A program made the position numbers and the translations under genes. A stretch of DNA of 64,000 nt. Source: Beverwykella pulmonaria (Eukaryota; Ascomycota; Dothideomycetes; Pleosporales; Melanommataceae). Under the pieces are notes generated by a model that ran no database searches, was not told where the DNA came from, and saw nothing but the letters and a program-made list of their open reading frames with translations. Below are positions 45,312-57,931 of this stretch, piece after piece (position 1 is the first letter of the stretch; each line of letters starts with the position of its first letter). The stretch is taken from assembly GCA_001599595.1 (NCBI GenBank), contig BCHH01000003.1, positions 1,734,263 to 1,798,262 of the forward strand. Direction: 5' to 3'.

Positions 45312-47698
45312 ATGACACTCAAAGATTTATTGAAAAAGAAAGAGAAGATTAAAGATGAGGGCGCGGTACCCGGAGCCCCCATGCTGTCCCCCGATGTCCC
45401 CGAATTCACTTTCATGCGCACGACTACCTCGACACAGTCAATCATCGAGCCCCCTAGCCATCCCGACGATCCGATGCGCCAACAGCCTCTACTATCCCCG
45501 ACCTCGCAGGGGAGACTGGGGAGATTCAGAAGGCATAGTCATGCTTCTGAGAGTGCTCCCAGAGGCGAAGACCCCGCTGCTAAGAGCGATCACAGGCTTT
45601 CAGGAGCGCTGCGTTTCGGGCGGGCGAGATCCTCGAGCTCGGTGAATATACCTGAGAACTTGCCGGATGTGGGGGGTGATGGGGTCGCGAGGACCGAGGA
45701 TGATGAGGCAAATTGGGAGAAGAGGGCTACGCTGCTGGCAAAGGGGAATACCTTAAGTAAGAGTGGGACTTCAACGCCAAATGTTGAGTTAGCAGATTTT
45801 ACGTCAGGAGGCGACCAGAGAACGAGGAGAGTCAGCGTTAGCAAACCTGATGATGAGGTATGGTTGCACACACAGGAAAAGCTTGAAATCGTCCGCTGAA
45901 CCTCTCGCAGGTAAACATTCAGGAAGCGATCCGGTTGCATGAAGCTGGCAGTGAGTTTGATCCTCAAATAAGTTGGGTATGTTAGCTGACCGGATTTTCA
46001 GACCTTGAGGCTTCAACAGCCATGTTTGGCAGGTTGGCAGATCCCAATGGTGCGAACAATGCGCTGAGCCAGGTCCTGTACGGACTTGCGTTGAGGTATG
46101 ACAACTTACCATCTGCCTTTCGTCATAACACTCTCATGCCCAAAGAGCGCCCTGTTTCTCAACCTAAATGTTCTAATGGTACGGCAGACACGGCTGGGGT
46201 TGTGAGCCCGATCCTCAGCATGCCATCAGGTATCTCTCATATGCCGCCTCCAATAGCGCCGATGTCGAAGCACTCGCACTCGGGGCTGGCATGAAAAAGG
46301 GTGGAGTAGCGAAAGGCGAGCTCGTTCTCGCCATGTACGAACTAGCAAACTGCTTCCGGAATGGCTGGGGCATCAAGAAAGACCCAGTGGCTGCGAAGCA
46401 GTACTATGAGACGGCGGCTAACCTGGGCGACACCGATGCTATGAATGAGGTTGCATGGTGCTATTTGGAGGGATTTGGAACCAAGAAAGACAAGGTTGGT
46501 CAACTATCCTCCCCGCTCACACGTCTCTATTCTCCGATAGACAGTGCATTTTCTTCACCGGTCTGTATAAGAAGTAATGCAACAGGAACGCTGCTGATGG
46601 GGTCGGTATACGACTCCACCATCACGCGGAGCATTTCTGAGACACAACATCGTTTCCCCTCAGCCTCATTTGTTGGGCAGCATTGGAGAACGCGGCTGAC
46701 GATGCAATGCTACGCCTCACAGTTCAAAGCGGCGCAGTTCTTACGTCTTGCGGAGTCAAAGGGGAGTAAGACATTAGGCAATACCTGGTAAGTCTTGAAT
46801 TTGCTATCTCTCTTCGTATCACCACCATCACGTTGCATCGAGATCTATGGCGACGATCGTTTGTCCATCCGGAAGAGGCACATGGCTCCATCATCGTCAC
46901 GTTTTCCGCACTACCCGTCTTGTTCTGTCTCATTAACACCACACCACACCACACCAAACGTCAACAACACCAGGCCAAGCCATCACCAGTTTCCAACAGG
47001 GTCCCTAGCACCCAATATGTGCCCTTGTCAGCGCATGCAGACCAGTTTCAACGCGCAGATGCCAAGGCGCATCGGTTGGCCACGAGCGCTCCATCTCACA
47101 CACCCTTCGCTTAGCCGGTACGGACTGAACGGCCCTCGCCGCAGCACCACCTGTCACGCTGCTGCCCGCTCCCCCACCACAACTCCAATAGCACACTCAC
47201 CAGACCTCTTCTGGGCCTTGATGTCTGGTCATTCCAAGCTCGGCACATCACTCGCTTCTTCCGGATCCGGTGCGCTGGGCCTACGCCCAGTTTATGCATA
47301 CACGTGGCGCGCAGTTGCTGGACTCGGTTCCGGACTCAATAAGCGGGATGAATTGCTAGCAGTGTGTGTGGTTGCCGATGACGGAGCTGAACGATATAGA
47401 GGGCAGGCGATGAAGAGTCATATTGCACCTCTGCATTGACATTGGTGGAAAGTGTGCATGATGGCTTTTATCGCAGCAATTTTCGACTTTTGAGCCAAGG
47501 GGAATGGGGAAGGCCCTGACGGGACCTGGTCGGGACGGACCTTTGACGACAACACGCGCCTGTTTTCCTATGCACTACTTCCCGAGCTTCCATGTTTCCC
47601 ATGTTCCCAACGAGTTGTTTTTGAGTAACTGGGCACGTGCTAATCATGACCGTCTTCGTGACTGCAGGATCTGGAAGGACAAGTACAATCCCAAATAG
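45312..47698 (+). CDS. Sel1-repeat protein, Dsf2/Nif1-like
   Basis: Six exons: 45312-45857, 45911-45950, 46002-46095, 46188-46494, 46723-46787 and 47668-47698, giving 360 aa. A Ser/Pro-rich regulatory N-terminus is followed by a Sel1/TPR-like solenoid. The helices read IRLHEAGNLEASTAMFGRLAD, YGLALRHGWGCEPDPQHAIRYLSYAAS, MYELANCFRNGWGIKKDPVAAKQYYETAANLG and GFGTKKDKFKAAQFLRLAESKG. The ending GNTW|IWKDKYNPK is typical of fungal Dsf2/Nif1 proteins, annotated by homology as mitosis-inhibitor-related, with real function poorly known. The last intron is 880 bp (46788-47667), about ten times its neighbours, and the final exon is only 31 nt. The intron holds no recognisable gene. Confidence 0.82.
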
Positions 47699-50281
47699 AG
47701 GGCTTTGCGAGAGCCAGCAACACGAACTGATCGACTCCCGGTGGCGCTATTCCTTGGAATGGAAACGGCCTTATTTCTATTCCAGGGTCATGCGGTAAGG
47801 CGGACGGGTGAATGTCTATTTGCGAGTTGCTTATTGTGGCAGACATGTTTTAAGTTCTAGATAGCGTAAGGCACTTGTCTAGTTTCTTGGATTTGGTGAG
47901 TTGCTGGATGTGGACGTGCTTATTCTCTCTTCACTTTACCCCCGCACTCCGAATCTTCCCGTTGGGAGGAGGCCAGTGTGGCGTTCAGATCAGGTCATCT
48001 GGATTTGGGGTTCTGGTTTCTGTGAGGACGGAGGGGGCTTTCGGATGTAGGCTCTATGGGGAAGTTGGATGCTGGCTGGTAATAGCTGGCGCGTGCGTTG
48101 TTAGTTTGAGATATTGGTGTGGGTAATGCAATAACAACAACGACGATGACAACGACGGCGTTGATGTGCGTGTGCGTGTGCGTTAGCGAATGGTGTGTGG
48201 GTGCTGCCACACCTTCTCATACCTGCCATAAATCTTGACAGTTGTTTTGATTGCTTGAGTGAAAAGTCTTCTACGAAAGAAGGGGAAGTGTCACACAGCA
48301 TTGCAGAGTAACCCTCCGATCGGTGAATTCCTCTGAAGCGCAGATTCTGCAGACTTAGCGCTGTCCTCCGAGAGATACAATGATAATCCAAGACATTCAC
48401 TTTCCCATTCACCGACTCCTGCACGTCCACTGCTATTGTCGTCGTTGTCTCTCCTGACTCTTGCAATGTGATAATGTGCGAGAACGTGACCAATCGGATG
48501 TCAAAGAAAGCAAAAATTCTATCCATCTGCTTATACCCAACAAACATCGGAAGTTTACGGCGTTAGCAGCGCGTACCTCTGTTTCAGAAAACCCTCACTC
48601 ATGCTCACCACGGCATTTACCTACGGTTGTTAGGGCTGAGCAAAGCTGATGACGCCTCGCCTCGCCTCGCCTCGTACGACCCACTGACCCGCTGCTGCAG
48701 TAGGTAGGTGCATTGGGGGCCAGATGCCAGACTCTGCTCAGGGATCCCCGACGAAGGCAACTGGGGCGTTTCTGGGGTACATACCTACCTACCCTCTCAA
48801 GTCGTGTGAGGGGGATGTGGTGAGACGACAAATAGACGCGATGCAGGTCTTGTTTGTGGGAAACCCATAATGTGGGGGTGGGGACGAAGCAATTGTGTGC
48901 AGATACATACATGCGTTGGATCAGCCTGCGTAGAGGAGGCGTGTGGGGAGTGCGGATCTGGGCGTGGGGTGTGAAGGCTGTCGAGACAAATACCGGCTTT
49001 GTATGGAATGCACTTTTCTTGTCCTCGTGGAGCGAGCAAAACCTTCAGTGCGTGCGGCTTTTACGGGCAGTGAATAGAATGGAGTCGTGATTCGCGCCTT
49101 CATCGTGGGGTATAAGCCAAAAGGGGAAGGGAAACGGACGTTCAAACAGTCTGGATCATGAAGTGGCACAGTGAATGCAGGAACGGAGACAAATGAAGTA
49201 GAATGACTATGCTATGCAGAGCGTTCGGTATATTATATCCGCCAGTGACGACGGTGGAGGGCGGTGGTGCCTAGGTACAGTCTTTCCACCCACATCCTCA
49301 ACCAGAAGCAGCTCTCCGAGTTAAACGCCGAAAATCCAAAAAGTCCAATCATAGCATGGTATCTCCGAAGGAAACATGGACGTTGGGCCCAGTAGTGGTG
49401 TTGCGAGCGGCGCGAATAGTGACGGAACAGGACGCAATCGTTAGGGAGGTATCGTTCTTTCGTTCGTATCGTGAAGAGAATAATCGCTGCATCGCTCGCC
49501 AATGGGTGGATAGACTACGTAGTAAACAAATAAAACTTTAAGGCTCCTGTGCTTGCTCATCATCACTGTCATTCATATCCAAATTCCCTCATTGGTCCAA
49601 TCAATCCAACAATAAATACCGAGAATCCAAAAAAACAACTTCAGATCATGCCATCAATCGTTTACAAGTCGTAGCAACACAAGTGTGGGCATCCTGGTCG
49701 AATCATCTTGACCATTTCCATCCATCATGACAAAATCCAATCGAGTCCAAAGAAATGCAAAAAGACACGCTCGCTACGCTTTACTATGGAGGAAGAGAAT
49801 AAAACCCAAAATGTGTCAAACTCGCTTGCTAATATGAGGAAAATGTAACCAAAAAATACTATATGCTCGTGCGAACCTCTGAGGCTGCAATATCGCGGCA
49901 GGTGACAAATGAGATTTCCGGTGCAAGATGTATTGTATATCCATCATCGAATGAAAGCGACGCCTGTCGCCGTTGGATGCTCCAAGTCCGAATGCGTTGG
50001 GTGATAAATTGATGATTGCCGCCTTGATGTTGAAGTTGCGTTGCCAAAGCCAACTGGCAAAAGAGCCAGTATGAGAAGGTATATACGGCGGATGCGATGC
50101 TCGGATGCGAGCTTTGAAGCGGATGAAATGACGGATTCCAGCCCAAAATGCAGATTTGTCCCTACGGGAACCCAGTGGGGGTAGAAACCAAATGTAGATT
50201 GAAAACCAAACAATGCAAGATAGAAATGGTTTAAACCGGGTTCAGGCATGGCAAGACAAAAGAAAGAGGCGGCGAGACGAT
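47699..50281. other. gene-free stretch, 2.6 kb
   Basis: Convergent spacer between the Sel1-repeat gene and the bZIP gene. Contents noted: four CGCCT pentamers at 48653-48674, TAGGTAGG and its complement CCTACCTACC about 80 bp apart (48697-48793), and a TGTGCG run near 48165. No coding exon could be supported. Confidence 0.5.
48653..48674. repeat. CGCCT pentamer repeat
   Basis: About four perfect tandem copies of CGCCT in an otherwise non-coding stretch. Confidence 0.8.
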
Positions 50282-52363
50282 TCAACCAACACTCTCCACT
50301 TTCTGGGCGTTCCCATCTGATGTGCTGGGCCGTGATGAGGCAGCGGCACTTTCCTCGACCATGCGTTTAAACTCGTGGACAACTTCAGGAGCAATCTTAT
50401 CCCAGAGCAAGCTTCGTGTGTAGATCTCAGCAGCGGAATCGCCTTTGCTTTGCTCTCGCATGGCAGCAAGGGTTTCTGCTAGGTTGCGGCGGTGGTGGGA
50501 AGGCTGGGAGTCAGGTGACATTGGGTCACTGAAATCATCACTTCCTATGCTGTACCGTTGGCGAGTATAGTCCATAGAGCTCATGCTGTTGTACTGGGCG
50601 GGCGTGATCGAAAATAATTGCTCATGTTCTTGGTCTTTTGTCGGGTTGGCGAGCTGTGCGTGCATTTGATCGAGGGTTGATCCGGAAAGACCGGCGAGAG
50701 CAGAACCAGAGAGTGTCGTCTTTGCCCAGTTGACTCCCGATGGACCGGGTTCAACGCCTGAAACACGGCTGGCGAAGACACCTTGTTCACTGAGAGTTGT
50801 GCTAACGCCAGCATCCTTGAAGATACTATCAAGGACCGTGGCCGATGCGGCACGGACTTCGTCAGGCATACGAGGAATAGGTGGGGCAGATGAGCCGGAT
50901 GACTTGCTTGCCACAAATGCGCCGCAAAGCAGCAGCATAAGCAGAAGACCGGAGGCGACAGGCTTATCTTCGTCTTTTGCACGCGGGGCGACGACAAGAG
51001 ACTGCTCTTGCTGTTGAGGGCCGGGCGTTTGTTCGTCGACAACGAAGTCGTTGACAAAGATGTAGTTGTCCCATTCGTTGTGGCCCATGTTCAGGTTGTC
51101 CATCTCGGAGGCGAAGTCAGTGAAGGTGGAGCTAGGAGCAACGGACATGGCACTGCTAGCACACTCAAGCCTCTCGGTAAGAACAGAGACCTTCTTGCGA
51201 AGCTCGCCGGTCTCCAACGTGTGGATACGGACGAGCTCTTCCTTGTCGTAATGCAGCTGTTGGATTAGATGCTGCATCTCCATGTGCTCCCGATGCCAGT
51301 TCTCCTTCTCTTGAAGCAGTTGCTCGTTCTCTAAACGAATGCTAGAGAAGTCGTCTTGAAGCTGGCACAGCTTGTCAGACCATTGCTTCTTTTCTTCTTC
51401 GAGCATCTCCGTGTGCTTCTTCTTTCGCTGCCGGGAGTCAAGACTGTCGCAATGTTAGCAATACACACGGATAACGTGAACCAAACGGCGCAAGAAACCA
51501 AAAGGGGTAACCAAAACCAGAGGGAGTACGTACGCGGCCTGTCTATTCCGGAGGAGTCGTTTCTGTTGCTTGAGTTCTTTCATCTCATCTTCGTTGGAGC
51601 AATTGGCGATGAGGGTGTCGATGTTGCACAGGTTGCGCTCGGCCGGGATCTCAAAGCGGGCATTCTTCTTCCTGATGCCCCCGTCACGGCGTGGAGAGAA
51701 GGACCTGTGAGGAGAGTTGGGCCTCATGCGCTTGGGGCCCGGTCGTGCATCCATCTCTTGCTGGTTGAAGGCCATCCACTCTGAGTTGGTGTGCGGCGAC
51801 ATGGGCTGCTCGGGAGGTGCGTGAGGGAAGACGGAACTCGGGCTGACGTTGCTGTGCATTGGCAGTCCATGATATGGCAGCTGGGAGGGTGGAGGGACGA
51901 ATGCCGATGGGGCAGAGTCAAAGTCACCAGGGCCAAAGGGATTCATGGGCTTGGATGCAGTCGGTGTTCTGGACCCAGAGTTGTCTGAGACGGGCCACGA
52001 CGTCTGCTGGCCGTAGGTAGCAGCTTGATTTGGAGGAAGTCGGGCGAAGGGATTGTTGCTCTGCTCGGTGAAGAAGGGATTGTTGCCGTTGTGGTTGACG
52101 ACAGAACTAGAGGCTGTCCGGTCGACGAACTGCCCTGCAGAGAAGTCCTCCCAGATGGACGTGTCGGGCGAGAAGATACCCTGAGTGCTGGTGGTGGGCG
52201 ACATGAGGACGGGTGTGTCCAGGATATTGGAGTCCAAGGTGCTGCTCTCGTCAAAAGAAAATGTAGAGGGCTTACGGTCGACTGAGCTGAGCGTCGACGA
52301 GGGTCTGTGAAAATCCATAGATTCGTGCATGGAGTGTGTGGTGTTGGATGAAGAAAAGTCCAT
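50282..52363 (-). CDS. bZIP transcription factor with an internal hydrophobic segment
   Basis: Exons 52363-51534 and 51443-50282 (90-bp intron) give 663 aa. The splice sits inside the basic region and restores NRQAALDSRQRKKKH, the N-x7-R signature. A long leucine-zipper helix follows (MLEEEKKQWSDKLCQLQDDF... through ELRKKVSVLTERLECA). The N-terminal 250 residues are Ser/Pro/Asn-rich, likely activation sequence. About 100 residues after the zipper is GLLLMLLLCGAFVA, a 14-15-residue hydrophobic run, so an ER-tethered ATF6/CREB3-like layout is possible though the segment is short. The ATG at 52363 is the first in frame; the frame is open upstream from a TTG. A 3.5-kb gene-free region lies upstream. 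Confidence 0.85.
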
Positions 52364-55300
52364 GGAGGGCTCTTGTAGCAAAGTACCGGTGTAGCCGCGG
52401 GACTGGCGGTGAGGCTTGCTCGTTTCGGTAATCGAGATGGCGGGATCTCCCCAGCGATGGAAAACAACCAAAAAAAGTCGATGAGCGACGGCCGAAGGGA
52501 GGTACCAAGAGGCAGTGCGTGTCCGAGAGCGAGCGATGGGATGTTCTGCTTGAGAGCTGCGCGTCGCGGGAGACGGCGGAGCAGGCAGGCAGGGTGGTAG
52601 TGAGTACTGAGGTGGGGAGAATCCTAGTGCTGGCGGGCCTGGGCTACTGATAAGTAGGGCAGGCGTGCGAAGACCGACAGTACGAGAGCAAGCGAAGGAT
52701 GGCTTGGCAGCAAATTCCGCGGGATGCAGCCGAAACAGAGAGCAGTACAGTACGAGCAGGGCCCAAGAGCGCTCTCATTCGGTGCCCCAGCATGGTCGGG
52801 TACGCCTGCATCACTACAGAGCGACCCACGCCGACGACTGGCTGCAAGAGCTCCGCGCTGCAGCTCTAGCCCGGCGACAGACGAGTGGACGCCGCTGCAG
52901 CCAGCCATTGCCCATATTCACGCCTCCACGCACACACACACTGCACAGCGCACCCAGAGCCTGTTTGCCCTCCCGCCGTGGTCACAGCCTACTCCTCAGT
53001 GAGCGTGAACGCGGGAGCCCCAAGTCGTTTGCCGCCATCTGTGAACTCCTGGAGCCCTCCGCAACTGCTTTGCGACTGCTCAGCAACCTATTCAGCGACT
53101 GCTCCGCGCCGCAGCAGGCGGTGGCATATTCATGAGCAACGGCATCGCCAGCATTCACACTCTGCACCCAACTTCTAGCACGACAAGTTGCCGGTGCCGT
53201 CCCCCATATCGATAAAGGCCAGGCGTCGAGCCACTGACCTGGGCCGGCCCGCGCAATACAGCCGCGTGATTCGCCCGTGCCATCCTTATCCCTGGCTGGC
53301 CCACAGCGAAAACTCTGAACAAAGAAATCCCGTCTGCCAGATGTGTGATGGGAGATGCCTCACCTCTCCCGGCGCATCGTGAGGTCTGGTGTGTAATCAT
53401 GAGTACGGGTCTGCTGAGAGCGGGCCGTCCGATCGGCCGACCTCAACTACCAGCCACCCGCATTTTCAGTAACATCTCTAACACCATTCGCAGCCCTCGT
53501 CATGACAGCTTCAGACGACGCGTCAGACGACTCTGGTTCCAACGTTCCCACTTTCGCCAGCCCCATTGTGTGTGGCTCACAAGGTGAACCCTCTCTCCCG
53601 AATCTGGCCTCTCCATGATTGTGTCATCTGTCCAACTTCTCAGACCCTTTGCGAGCACGAGTCATCTCACCGCTCTCTTCTTGAGTGCGCTCCCCTGTCT
53701 CCCCTTGCTAGCAACATCCCCTCTGTGCCATTTTCATTATCGTGAGTGGTGCCTGGTGTAAGGTACCAAGCCCCCGACTTCCCATATAGCTGGCATAGGC
53801 CTGCCTGAAGCGATCCGAGGCATGTTTGCAGCGCAGTGTTGCCGTTTTGTTCCACACTCGATATCCGGTACCCTTTCTTACCGGGCTGATGGATCCCCTC
53901 ATCAACAATGTCTCATTCGTCAGATCGTCCTATTTTCCTCTCTCGCTTTCTTCTCGGCCCTAGCACAATAGGAGCAGATCGTGTCAAGTCTCGCCTGACA
54001 GCTGTAGCCCGGAAGTGACAAGCAGAGAGCCTCCTGCCACTCTCTAATCATCTGTCACGGCCGTAGGGAGCGCCCGCCCTCTGTTTGTGCCCGCTTCTCA
54101 CACTGTGTAACTCTTATCCCAGCAGTCCATTTCCTTCCCAAGCCTTCTCGTTGCGTAACACCAAATCAGAACATAGGGCCACGCCATCTTCGCTTCTACA
54201 ATCCTAGGGAGGGAAGCGCAGCCACACTTAGAGCGATTGCGGATGCACCTTGCTTGCTCTGAATCTGGATCGACACAATGTACGCGTGTGCTCGGGCCAT
54301 GCCAGAGCGCTGTGAATCGGGAAAAGCCCACTCAGCTTGCTCAGTTGGCCCCAAGCACTTTGCGCCGAAACCATGGCACACTGCCACTGATTGACCGGAA
54401 GCTTGACCGATGCGAAATCAGTATTCTCATGCCCTAAGGGCATTGAAGCCCAAACAGTAAGGCGACAAAGTCACGATGTTTCCATAATTGGTTGTGGCTG
54501 CCACAAAGTTGAGGCTGCAGCGGTGAATGGATCGCTTAGTGTTCCACTTCTGCACAGGATTTTCCTTCCGCGCCTATACTTTCTGCTACTCCGCACACCT
54601 GCAGCTAGCGTTGACCAGTTGCACTTCTCTTTCAACACTTGTTGACATTGAATAGAAATTTCTAGCTTGCGGATACCTTGGCCAAAGCGACCACGTCTGC
54701 TATGAGTCAAAGTTGCTCCGGGAGATTGCCAAAGACCTCCAAGCATTGATCAATGACGGCAAGCGCCATCGCCCGCGGCCGCGGCTGGTCCCTTCGTTAT
54801 TTTCATCACAAAGTGGAGCCCAAGTGTTTCAAGGCGGAAGCGGTGAGAGGTCCGATTGACCTTCTAAAAGCTTGGACAATGGTCGATATTCGCAGAGGCC
54901 AAGCAGAGCATGACACAACTCCCTTCAAAATTGTTGCACATTTGTGCGGTGAAGATAACTGGCACGTTTTTGGATAGAATTGTTAAGAGTCACCGTGACT
55001 CCTTACTGGAGGTGTGTTTGAGACACAATTGGCGGTATGACAGATCCCGTTTCCACGGCGTTGGCGCAAGTGTAGGAGCGTGCATCGTCTCGTATGACGG
55101 AGTTTTGGTGTAACCTTATGGCAACAGAAAGGGTAGGGTGTGCTCTCGCGGACTTGCTGCTGGCCCGGGTGTCTACATGGAATGACAAAGCGGTGTGTAG
55201 GCCATGCTTCGAGGATTCAATTTTCAATTTCAGTTTTAGCACCTTCGAGGACAGTAGTAGAGCCTAGCGTGAAGGCATGTCCCACGTCCGAAACAAATGA

Positions 55301-55850
55301 AAGTAGTGGGTCTAAGGGGTCATTAAGGAGGTTGTAAAAACGAGCTGGCAAATATAGTAGAGTTTAGCATGGCAAATTTGATCCTCCTGCCCTCTGTTTA
55401 ACGGCCCTGTGATTCTACCCGGATGTCTAAGAGGACCGTGTCGTCATGAGTCAATTCTGTTTCCTTTCAGCTCTATAAATGCCCGACTATGTTGGTGGCG
55501 AAACCATTGACCGCTGTTTCCCTTACTCGTATCTCGAAAAACGGTGTCGAATGCATCCGTCGATTGGATAAGTGGATATCATAAGTGTCTCGTGAATAAT
55601 GAAGTAGAGTGGAAGCAGAGTGGAAGCAGAGTGCTGGAAGGAAAAAGACAGTAGTTGTCGCTGAATGAGAGCTTACACGACTACGATGAGTTGAAATGTT
55701 GCACTGGCTGCATTTGAGTCTCGGCGATCGAGTTATTGGAAGAGGTGGGAGTCGAGGTCCGATGGTAACGCTTTATGTGGGTATATTGCTACCAGCTGGA
55801 AGTTCCAACTGCGTATTTATTTGAACAACAATTCGATTTGGGTATCCCGC
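52364..55850. other. gene-free stretch, 3.5 kb, upstream of two minus- and minus-strand genes
   Basis: Lies between the bZIP start and the 3' end of PRP4. It probably includes a long bZIP promoter and leader. A possible tiny spliced frame starts at ATG 53501 (MTASDDASDDSGSN...), with a donor GTGAAC and acceptor CTCAG, but it ends after about 40 residues and has no known domain. Two direct copies of GTGGAAGCAGA occur at about 55609-55630. Nothing else was recognised. Confidence 0.45.
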
Positions 55851-57467
55851 CTACAGTACCATTTGATCCTCCCTTGCCCATAACTTGATTGTCCGATCCT
55901 TACCGCCACTGCATATCCACGCAGCATCACTAGAAATATCCGTACTGAGAACTGCTTGCGAATGACCCTTTAATGTTTTGCAGAGTGACCAGTCGTCTGC
56001 GGAGAATATTTGAATGTTCTTGTCGAATCCAGAGGAGACGACTAAAGTCGAGGCTTTCTTGGGAATCAGCTCTCCTTTGGCATTTTCCTGTAGGGCCACA
56101 TCACTTGTAGGTCCGTCGGTGCCTTTGAACCATCGTAGATCAGTGACACCTCCTGAGTTTGCACCGATGGAATTCGTCTCTCGCATCGCCCGGACATCCC
56201 AGCACTTCATGAACCCGTCCGCTGATCCTGATAGTAGGCGATGGCCGTCCGTGCTCCAGTCTAGGCCATATATCGGTTTTATGTGGCTCTCCATTATGAA
56301 GATGACGCGCCCTGTACGAACATCCCACACTCTGCCTATGCTGTCTAAGCCGGCACTGGCAATCAACGAGCCGTCCCCGTTGAAGCTGACCGCATATACC
56401 TCCTTTGAGTGGCCTTCCTGGATCAGAAGGTTCTGCCCGGTGTTTACATCCCAAAGGCGCCATGTTGTATCGTCTGATGCAGAAGCTAAATAGCGTCCCG
56501 ATGGGTGAAAAGCTACTCGACACACTCGGTCGCTGTGGCCTTCCAAGGTACTCAATGGTTTATCGTTCTCTAGTGACCACAACTGAACCTTTCCTCCACC
56601 CCCACCAGAAGCAAAGTTGACACCCTCTGATGACACATTGCTGCTCGGTAGAGTTGCTCCAGGCATCCAGTCAATACCGGTTGTGCGATCTGCGTGGCCG
56701 CCGCGATAGGCCTTCTTCTGCTCGAGATTTGGCACGTCCAGTAACCTGATCTGTCCGTCCCAATTTCCACATGCAACGTATTTGCCACTCGGGGAGAAGC
56801 GGACTATTCCAACAGGCCTATTCGACGTCTGTGAACCATAGAGCTCGAAGCCTTGCATCTGCTCTTTGATCTTGTTGCGGAACTCAATGTGAGTCCTTAG
56901 TGGGATGGTGGACTCTCGTCTCTGGTACGCCACTCGAGCTTTGACGCGTGGGAGGGAGTACTTGGCCAGGTCCCTCCGAGCTTCTAGAAGCAGCTGCGAG
57001 CCTTGTGTGTAGAACTCCTCTTGTTCATCTCCGCCGCCTTCTTCCGCCTCTTGCATGGGAATATCTCCATCCTCACCCGCAGCCTCAGCTTGCGCTGCGA
57101 GTATTCCACGAAGTCGATCACGCCGTTCCGAAGGTCCTTCGCCAAAGAGAGTGATAGGCTCGCCTAGGGAACGCAGCCGGGCCTTTATGTCGCGGTCGGC
57201 AGTAGGAACTAATAATTTTGCGGCTCGTCGTTTTCGGTCGAACTGCGACATGAGCTCGGCGGCCGTCTCATTTGCCATGCCTGGGATGCTCGGCCCCATG
57301 TAGTGATCCTGGTCAAGTGCTGTACATTGTGTCAGTCATTGCGAGGAGTGTAAAAGAAGCTGGTGGTAACTATACTTACGAACATCGGCAAGGTTGATGC
57401 CTTCCATGGCATCGTCGTCGCCGTCGGCTTCCTCGACGTACGCCTGTCGCGAAGGATGCATACTCAT
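55851..57467 (-). CDS. PRP4: U4/U6 snRNP protein Prp4 (WD40)
   Basis: Spliceosomal protein of the U4/U6-U5 tri-snRNP. Exons 57467-57380 and 57319-55851 give 518 aa. After an acidic start (MSMHPSRQAYVEEADGDDDAMEG) comes the Prp4-type SFM motif, ADRDIKARLRSLGEPITLFGE with PSERRDRLRGIL, about residues 70-115. Seven WD40 repeats then fill the C-terminus (GNWDGQIRLLDV, GGGGKVQLWSL, SASDDTTWRLWDV, AGLDSIGRVWDV, SGSADGFMKCWDV, SSGFDKNIQIFS, SGGKDRTIKLWA). This combination is diagnostic. The exact splice (DV|PLDQDHYMG) is phase-correct but the residues next to it are not strongly conserved. Confidence 0.95.
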
Positions 57468-57931
57468 TTTGGCGGTCGGCGGTCCTCCCGCAGCGCGGTG
57501 AAGATGGGTAGAGTCGAGCAATGTCGCGGCGTGAGGGGAGGGAAGCTGCACGAAGTACCTGGGGTTGATATATTTCAAGCGCCGACGATATGCCGATAGG
57601 GCTGAAGCTGTGCATGTGTTTCCCGATGTTGCTAGGAGTGTCGTTTGACCAGATACCCTAAGATTCTGGGGGAAGCGCCGCTGCAACTCACTTGTTTATT
57701 GCTCTCCTGGTGCGCCCGCTCTTTTTGTTCAGTTTGCGCGCATCGAACAAGCAGGCAAGGGCACTTGATGGTTTGGCAAACTAGCCAGATTCACCATGAC
57801 GCCAGTGCACCCGCCCTGGGCAAAAGATTTCCTGACGCTTCTCGCCCAGGTACAAAACACCTTCACACCCACAATGCACCCTCTCGAGCCTTTTTACTGA
57901 CATTCAAACTGCTTTAAAGGCCTGGGCTGCC
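57468..57931. promoter_or_regulatory. bidirectional promoter PRP4 / PTC7
   Basis: 464 bp between divergent ATGs. No individual motif is claimed; shared promoter is inferred from the arrangement. Confidence 0.45.

Noticed and set aside
46795..47439. Plus-strand open frame of about 214 codons inside the last intron of the Sel1-repeat gene
   Set aside because: Low-complexity His/Thr/Pro-rich composition, no ATG context or domain, and the flanking splice sites restore a conserved family ending across it.
53501..53680. Small spliced frame beginning MTASDDASDDSG
   Set aside because: Ends after about 40 residues in any reasonable splice and matches no known family; it could be an upstream ORF but is not listed as a gene.
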